DNA from: Nocardioides panaciterrulae
GTDB taxonomy: Bacteria > Actinomycetota > Actinomycetes > Propionibacteriales > Nocardioidaceae
Assembly (NCBI RefSeq): GCF_013409645.1
Contig: NZ_JACCBG010000001.1
Location: forward strand, 2,478,001 to 2,542,000
Direction of reading: 5' to 3'
DNA: 64,000 nt
Below the pieces are notes generated by a model. The model was not told the DNA's origin and made no database searches. It worked only from the letters and a program-made list of their open reading frames with translations. The first letter of the stretch is position 1; each line of letters opens with the position of its first letter. Both the position numbers and the translations under genes were made by a program. Below, in pieces: positions 59,743 to 64,000 of this stretch.

Positions 59743-60021
59743 GTGATCACCGCCATCGTCTTCGTCAAGGCCGACGTCGCCCGCATCCCCGAGGTCGCCG
59801 AGGCGATCGCCGCCCTCGACGGCATCAGCGAGGTCTACTCGGTGACCGGCCAGATCGACCTGATCGCGCTCGTGCGGGTGCGCAACCACGACGACGTCGC
59901 CGGCGTCGTCGCCGACCGGCTCAACAAGGTCCCCGGCGTCACCTCGACCGAGACCCACATCGCGTTCCGCGCCTACTCCCGCCACGATCTGGAGTCCGCG
60001 TTCTCCCTCGGGCTCGACTAG
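59743..60021 (+). CDS. Lrp/AsnC ligand-binding (RAM) domain protein
   Basis: The 92-residue protein is a stand-alone RAM/AsnC ligand-binding domain without the DNA-binding helix-turn-helix: ITAIVFVKADVARIPEVAEA, VTGQIDLIALVRVRNHDDV and TSTETHIAFRAYSRHDLE. Such proteins bind amino acids and may tune full-length Lrp regulators. Their position next to trpD is conserved in actinobacteria. The GTG at 59743 is preferred to one 6 bases upstream because a -10 TAGCCT (59731-59736) ends 6 bases before it. It is convergent with trpD. Confidence 0.92.
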   Translation: MITAIVFVKADVARIPEVAEAIAALDGISEVYSVTGQIDLIALVRVRNHDDVAGVVADRLNKVPGVTSTETHIAFRAYSRHDLESAFSLGLD

Positions 60022-60031
60022 CGCCCGTCGC

Positions 60032-60049
60032 AGCCCCGGCGCGGGGGCT
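60032..60049. terminator. Hairpin between the AsnC-like gene and trpD
   Basis: agcccc (60032-60037) and ggggct (60044-60049) form a 6-bp stem with a 6-base loop between two convergent genes, followed by a second GC hairpin near 60060-60074. It may stop transcription from both sides; no U-run is present. Confidence 0.4.
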
Positions 60050-60076
60050 CACGCGGAGCCGGCGCGGGGCCGGCGG

Positions 60077-61114
60077 TCAGGAGGCCGACGAGGCGGCCAC
60101 CCACCGCTCGAGGGTGGCCTGCGCGGCGCCGGAGTCCACCGCCTCGTTCGCTCGGGCCAGTCCCGCGTCGAGCGCCTGGCCGACCGGCTCGGACGGCGCG
60201 TCGTGGACCGCCAGCGCTGCGGCCGCGTTGAGCAGCACCGCGTCACGCACGGGCCCGCGCTCGCCGGCCAGGACCCGCCGCACCACCTCGGCGTTGTAGG
60301 CCGGCTCACCGCCCCGCAGCGCCTCCAGGGAGGACAGCGACAGGCCGTGGTCGCGCGGGTCGATGGTCGTGCGCTCGATCTCCCCCGCGCGCACGGTCCA
60401 CACCGAGGACGTGGTCGTGGTGGTGAGCTCGTCGAGGCCGTCGTCGCCGCGGAACACCCAGGCGTCCACTCCCCGGCGGGCGAACACCCCGGCCATGACC
60501 GGCGCCATCCGTAGGTCCGCGCAGCCGATGGCCTGCGCCTGGGGCCGCGCGGGGTTCACCAGCGGGCCGAGGAAGTTGAAGGTCGTGCCGATGCCCAGCT
60601 CGCGCCGCGGCACCGCCGTGTGGCGCATGCCCGGGTGGAAGACCGCGGAGAAGCAGAACGTGATGCCGGCCTCCTCGGCCACCGCCCCCACGCGGTGCAC
60701 CGGCAGGTCCAGCCGGATCCCGAGCTCCTCCAGCACGTCGGCGGAGCCGGACTTGGAGGAGGCGGAGCGGTTGCCGTGCTTGACCACCCGGGCGCCGGCG
60801 CCCGCGGCGACGATCGCGGCCATCGTCGAGATGTTCACCGACATGGAGCGGTCCGCGCCGGTGCCGACGATGTCGAGCAGGCGTCCGGGCACGCTCAGCG
60901 GCTGGCAGGCGGCATACATCGCCTCGGTGAGCCCGGTGACCTCCTCGGTCGTCTCACCCTTGGCGCGCAGCGCCACCGCGAAGCCGGCGACCTGCACCGG
61001 GGTGGCCTCGCCGGCCACGATCTCGCCCATGGCCCAGGCCGTCTGCTCGGAGGTCAGGTCGGTCCCCGCGACCAGGGCGCTGAGCACCTCCGGCCAGGTC
61101 GTCGTCACCGTCAT
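60077..61114 (-). CDS. trpD: Anthranilate phosphoribosyltransferase
   Basis: TrpD joins anthranilate to PRPP in tryptophan synthesis. The 345-residue protein has the glycine-rich PRPP loop [38 protein letters not shown], the anthranilate site with [15 protein letters not shown] and [14 protein letters not shown]. The usual KHG motif of the family is intact. In actinobacteria this trpD is unlinked to the other trp genes and lies near ctaE/qcrC, as here. The ATG at 61114 lies 8 bases after the stop of the receiver-like gene, so the two are probably cotranscribed. Confidence 0.96.
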   Translation of the reverse strand: MTVTTTWPEVLSALVAGTDLTSEQTAWAMGEIVAGEATPVQVAGFAVALRAKGETTEEVTGLTEAMYAACQPLSVPGRLLDIVGTGADRSMSVNISTMAAIVAAGAGARVVKHGNRSASSKSGSADVLEELGIRLDLPVHRVGAVAEEAGITFCFSAVFHPGMRHTAVPRRELGIGTTFNFLGPLVNPARPQAQAIGCADLRMAPVMAGVFARRGVDAWVFRGDDGLDELTTTTTSSVWTVRAGEIERTTIDPRDHGLSLSSLEALRGGEPAYNAEVVRRVLAGERGPVRDAVLLNAAAALAVHDAPSEPVGQALDAGLARANEAVDSGAAQATLERWVAASSAS

Positions 61115-61122
61115 CGCCGCGC

Positions 61123-61545
61123 TCAGGTGCCGGCCGGCACCCGCGAGCGCAGCAGCGCCACCACGGTCTCGGCGAGCTGGACGGGGTCGAGCGGGTGCGG
61201 CACGGCCGCGTCGGCGCGCGACCAGGTGGCCAGCCAGGCGTCCTGCGGGCGGCCGGTGAGCACCACCAGCGGCGGGCACCGGTAGATCTCGTCCTTGAGC
61301 TGCTTGGCGATGCCCATCCCACCGGCGGGCACGGCCTCGCCGTCGAGGATCGCCAGGTCGATCCGGCCGGCGTCCATGTTCTGCAGGACCACGGGCTCGG
61401 TCGCGACCTCGACGTACTCCACCTCCGGCAGGTCGGGGTGGGGGCGGCGGCCGAGGGCCAGGATGACCTGCTGGCGGGTGTTCACGTCGTCGCTGTAGAC
61501 GAGCACCTTCAGCGGCGCGGTGCGGGACGAGGTCGTGTCGGTCAC
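61123..61545 (-). CDS. Stand-alone receiver-like protein with missing conserved lysine
   Basis: The 140-residue protein has a CheY-like fold ([60 protein letters not shown]) with an acidic pair and Asp in ILDGE, but the position of the switch lysine reads AAVPHPLDP, so the Lys-Pro pair is not kept. It may not be phosphorylated in the usual way. A homologue sits between trpD and the cytochrome cluster in other actinobacteria. The GTG follows a -10 TAGCAT (plus-strand 61553-61558) by 7 bases, giving a leaderless transcript that probably continues into trpD. Confidence 0.85.
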   Translation of the reverse strand: MTDTTSSRTAPLKVLVYSDDVNTRQQVILALGRRPHPDLPEVEYVEVATEPVVLQNMDAGRIDLAILDGEAVPAGGMGIAKQLKDEIYRCPPLVVLTGRPQDAWLATWSRADAAVPHPLDPVQLAETVVALLRSRVPAGT

Positions 61546-61555
61546 GGCCGCGATG

Positions 61556-62539
61556 CTACCCGTCGAGGGCCGGCGCGTCCGGCCGGGCCGCACGCCGCGT
61601 GGCGCGCGGGTCGGCCGCCCGGGCCGCCCGCGCCTCCAGCAGGTCGAGGCGACGGTCCTCGCGGGCGGCCTCCTTCGTCGAGGCGCGCACCCACTGGGCG
61701 AAGAGCACGCCGAAGAAGGCCAGGCCGACGAGGTCGCCCGAGCCCCACAGGATCCCGCCGGCGAGGTGCTGGTCGGCGGCGGGATCGGGCAACCAGGCAC
61801 CCATCCGTCCGTCGTGCAGCGACGGATACCAGTCGTGGCCGATCAGCGTGCCCTGCCCCATGATCGTGACGCCCAGGAAGGCGTGGAAGGGCAGGGTGAG
61901 CACCACCAGCAGCATCCGGGCCGGGTAGCCCACCCGACCCGGCACCGGGTCGACGCCCACGAGCGGCCAGAAGAACAGCGCCCCGACCAGCACCAGGTGG
62001 ACGTGCATCATCTCGTGCACGAAGGTCGAGTGCAGGGACGCGTCGTACCACCCGCTGAAGTAGAGCGCCCACGGGGAGACCACGTAGAGCGCGAGGGTCA
62101 GCGGCGGGAACGACAGCACCCGGGCGACGCGGGAGTGCAGGAGCGCGAGCAGCCACGCGCGCGGGCGCGCGGGCAGGGTACGCAGCGCCAGCGTGACCGG
62201 CGCGCCCAGCGCCAGCGCGAGCGGCACCAGCATCGCGAGGATCATGTGCTGGACCATGTGCACGCTGAGCAGCGTGAGGTCGTAGGTGCCCAGGCCCGAG
62301 GCCGTCGCGAACCAGAACGCGCCCATGCCGACCGGCACGAAGGCGACCGTGCGGCCCACCGGCCAGCGGTCGCCACGGCGGCGGAGCGTCGCCACGCCGA
62401 CCAGGTAGAGGCCCCCCGCCCACACCGTCAGGACCAGGGGCAGCGGCTCGAACGACCAGGCGGTGAGGACTCCTCCGATCGTGAACCTCGGCAGGGTCGC
62501 CACGGCCTCCCAGACGGCGACGGACGCGGCACCCAGCAT
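61556..62539 (-). CDS. CtaG/Caa3-type cytochrome oxidase assembly protein, copy 2
   Basis: The 327-residue membrane protein has seven or so spans with CtaG_Caa3 blocks: [43 protein letters not shown] with its His/Met cluster, and [10 protein letters not shown]. It probably helps insert copper into the aa3 oxidase encoded beside it. It differs clearly from the copy at 20452, lacking the Met-rich N-terminus and having a long Ala/Arg-rich cytoplasmic tail. The ATG at 62539 begins the conserved part. It is divergent from ctaE, and ends 10 bases before the receiver-like gene. Confidence 0.9.
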   Translation of the reverse strand: MLGAASVAVWEAVATLPRFTIGGVLTAWSFEPLPLVLTVWAGGLYLVGVATLRRRGDRWPVGRTVAFVPVGMGAFWFATASGLGTYDLTLLSVHMVQHMILAMLVPLALALGAPVTLALRTLPARPRAWLLALLHSRVARVLSFPPLTLALYVVSPWALYFSGWYDASLHSTFVHEMMHVHLVLVGALFFWPLVGVDPVPGRVGYPARMLLVVLTLPFHAFLGVTIMGQGTLIGHDWYPSLHDGRMGAWLPDPAADQHLAGGILWGSGDLVGLAFFGVLFAQWVRASTKEAAREDRRLDLLEARAARAADPRATRRAARPDAPALDG

Positions 62540-62614
62540 GTGACGAAGGATAAGTCGGCACAAGGGGAGGGGGTCGGGGTGCCCCGGGCCGGAGGTCAGG
62601 ACATAATGACGTCC

Positions 62615-63253
62615 GTGGCGACAGCAACTGCGATTCCTGCATCCCGACTGCACGGGCACCACGACCGGCCGAGCATGGTCAGCGTCGGGACGATCATCTG
62701 GCTCTCCAGCGAGCTCATGTTCTTCGCGGCGCTCTTCGCGTCGTACTTCACGATCCGCGCGGTGAGCCCCGACCTGTGGGCCCAGAACACCGAGCGCCTC
62801 GACGTGCCGTACGCCGCGGTGAACACCACGATCCTCGTGCTCTCCTCGCTGACCTGCCAGCTCGGCGTGTTCGCCGCCGAGCGCGGCCAGGTGGGGCGCA
62901 CCGGATCGGTGTTCAAGGTCAAGGGCTGGGGCCTGCGCGAGTGGTTCGTCCTGACCTACATCATGGGCGCGGTCTTCATCGGTGGCCAGGCCAGCGAGTA
63001 CGCCTCCATGATCAAGGAGGGCACCACGATCCAGGACTCCGCCTACGGCACGATGTTCTACCTGACCACCGGCTTCCACGGCATCCACGTGACCGGCGGC
63101 CTGATCGCCTTCCTGTTCGTGCTCGGCCGCACGTTCATGGCCCGCAGGTTCACCCACGAGCAGGCGGTCAGCGCCATCGTCGTGTCCTACTACTGGCACT
63201 TCGTCGACGTCGTGTGGATCGGGCTGTTCGCCACCATCTACCTCATCCAGTGA
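62615..63253 (+). CDS. ctaE: Cytochrome c oxidase subunit III
   Basis: Subunit III stabilises the aa3-type oxidase in the inner membrane. The 212-residue protein has five membrane spans with family blocks [31 protein letters not shown] region [14 protein letters not shown] and [20 protein letters not shown] near the C-terminus. The GTG at 62615 is preferred to the ATG at 62606 because a strong -10 CATAAT (62602-62607) ends 7 bases before it, giving a leaderless transcript. It precedes qcrC by 54 bases, the standard order of the actinobacterial bc1-aa3 supercomplex genes. Confidence 0.95.
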   Translation: MATATAIPASRLHGHHDRPSMVSVGTIIWLSSELMFFAALFASYFTIRAVSPDLWAQNTERLDVPYAAVNTTILVLSSLTCQLGVFAAERGQVGRTGSVFKVKGWGLREWFVLTYIMGAVFIGGQASEYASMIKEGTTIQDSAYGTMFYLTTGFHGIHVTGGLIAFLFVLGRTFMARRFTHEQAVSAIVVSYYWHFVDVVWIGLFATIYLIQ

Positions 63254-63307
63254 CGCCGAAGTACTGATGACGTCGGAACCCACCAGGACTCCCAGCAAGG
63301 AATCGAT

Positions 63308-64000
63308 GTGCGTCTCCTGAACCGCTCCGCCGGTCGACTCTCCCGGCACCGTCGCGGACCACTCGCCGGCATCGCGGTGCTGGTGCTCGGGCTGCTGATG
63401 GTCGGCAGCCTCTACGCCGCCTTCTCCCCCGCCCAGGCCCAGCAGGCCCAGAGCGACGCCGACCAGGCGGCCAAGGGCCGCCAGCTGTTCCTCGTCGGCT
63501 GCGCCTTCTGCCACGGCCAGAACGGCGAGGGCATCCGCACCCAGAACGGCAACGAGCTCGCGCCGCCGCTGGTCGGCGTGGGTGCCGCCGCGGTCGACTT
63601 CCAGGTCGGCACCGGCCGGATGCCCATGGCCCAGCCCGGGCAGCAGGCGCCTCGCAAGCCGACGGTCTACACCGACGAGGAGATCGCCCAGCTCGCGGCG
63701 TACGTCGCCTCCCTGGGCCCCGGCCCGGCCGTGCCGACCGCGCAGGACTACTCGACCGCGGGCCTGAGCGACGCGCAGAAGGAGGAGGCGATCGTCCGCG
63801 GTGGCCAGATCTTCCTCACCAACTGCACCGCGTGCCACAACTTCGAAGGCTCCGGCGGCGCCATGCCCCGCGGCGGCTACGCCCCCCGGATCCGTGGGGT
63901 CCCGCCGAAGTACATCTACGAGGCCATGCTGACCGGTCCTCAGGCCATGGACACCTTCTCCAACGGCAACCTGTCGCCGGAGGAGAAGCGGGACGTGATC
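63308..64000 (+). CDS. qcrC: Cytochrome bc1 complex diheme cytochrome c subunit QcrC (3' end beyond window)
   Basis: QcrC carries electrons from the bc1 complex to the aa3 oxidase in actinobacteria, replacing a separate cytochrome c. The frame is open from the GTG at 63308 to the window end (231 codons of about 270-280). It has an N-terminal membrane anchor (about residues 19-40) and two class I heme sites, CAFCH (65-69) and CTACH (173-177). A methionine ligand candidate is in GRMPMAQPG. AAGGA lies about 7 bases before the GTG. The remaining C-terminal part, usually one more membrane helix, is outside the window, as expected for qcrA and qcrB after it. Confidence 0.95.
   Translation, partial: MRLLNRSAGRLSRHRRGPLAGIAVLVLGLLMVGSLYAAFSPAQAQQAQSDADQAAKGRQLFLVGCAFCHGQNGEGIRTQNGNELAPPLVGVGAAAVDFQVGTGRMPMAQPGQQAPRKPTVYTDEEIAQLAAYVASLGPGPAVPTAQDYSTAGLSDAQKEEAIVRGGQIFLTNCTACHNFEGSGGAMPRGGYAPRIRGVPPKYIYEAMLTGPQAMDTFSNGNLSPEEKRDVI

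Overview
The window is about 72-73% G+C (by eye) and reads as a chromosomal segment of a high-GC actinobacterium. The gene set, the class II DAHP synthase, the 13E12-type DUF222/HNH gene and the start-site architecture point to Nocardioides or a close relative in Nocardioidaceae; this is inference, as no 16S or marker comparison was possible. No prophage, insertion sequence, CRISPR array, tRNA or rRNA was seen. About 70 protein genes, one RNase P RNA and one riboswitch are supported. Two partial genes run off the ends: glnE on the left and qcrC on the right.

Layout. 1-4004: nitrogen block on the minus strand (glnA2-type glutamine synthetase, small membrane protein, class I amidotransferase, glnE). 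4005-5776: AT-rich inverted repeats, then two tandem secreted paralogues with four invariant cysteines. 5998-8866: nadE and a methyltransferase. 8981-12877: VOC protein, putative lipoprotein and a tightly overlapping three-gene cassette ending in a WXG/DUF1023 hydrolase. 13002-18312: panB, a lipoprotein, two tandem secreted PQQ-sugar-dehydrogenase-like beta-propellers, small genes and map. 18446-18802: three 119-bp tandem repeats. 19931-20352: rnpB. 20452-29986: Met-rich CtaG-type copper protein, a MarR/MFS pair with a near-perfect operator, hydrolases, RNB nuclease, HNH protein, yaaA. 30048-39424: zinc-ribbon membrane protein, threonine aldolase, aroG, a two-component system, phosphofructokinase with PPi-type residues, DUF1028 plus FGGY kinase. 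39421-45062: coiled-coil protein, a second two-component system, PlsC, esterase, 32-bp repeats. 45078-52332: LOR/SDH-like protein, two ROK kinases, CxxC protein, ArsA-type ATPase, SRPBCC protein, fadD15-like acyl-CoA ligase. 52370-56154: promoter, c-di-AMP riboswitch and an operon of NlpC/P60 hydrolase plus two membrane metallopeptidases. 56231-64000: NYN protein, DEDDh-GIY-YIG nuclease, AsnC-like protein, trpD, receiver-like protein, second CtaG, ctaE and qcrC.

Much of the second half (aroG, plsC, kinases, ArsA-like ATPase, SRPBCC, fadD15, NlpC/P60, DEDDh nuclease, trpD, ctaE, qcrC) matches, from memory, the order of M. tuberculosis Rv2178c-Rv2194, and glnE-glnA2-panB matches Rv2221c-Rv2225, so the backbone is conserved actinobacterial core. 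The accessory material lies between core genes.

A recurring architectural signal is a -10 hexamer of TANNNT type placed exactly 6-7 bases before the start codon, seen at about 25 genes. It implies leaderless mRNAs and was used to choose many starts. The items most worth following are the riboswitch-controlled wall/protease operon, the paired four-cysteine secreted proteins, the WXG/DUF1023 cassette, the 119-bp and 32-bp structured repeats, and the predicted PPi-dependent phosphofructokinase.
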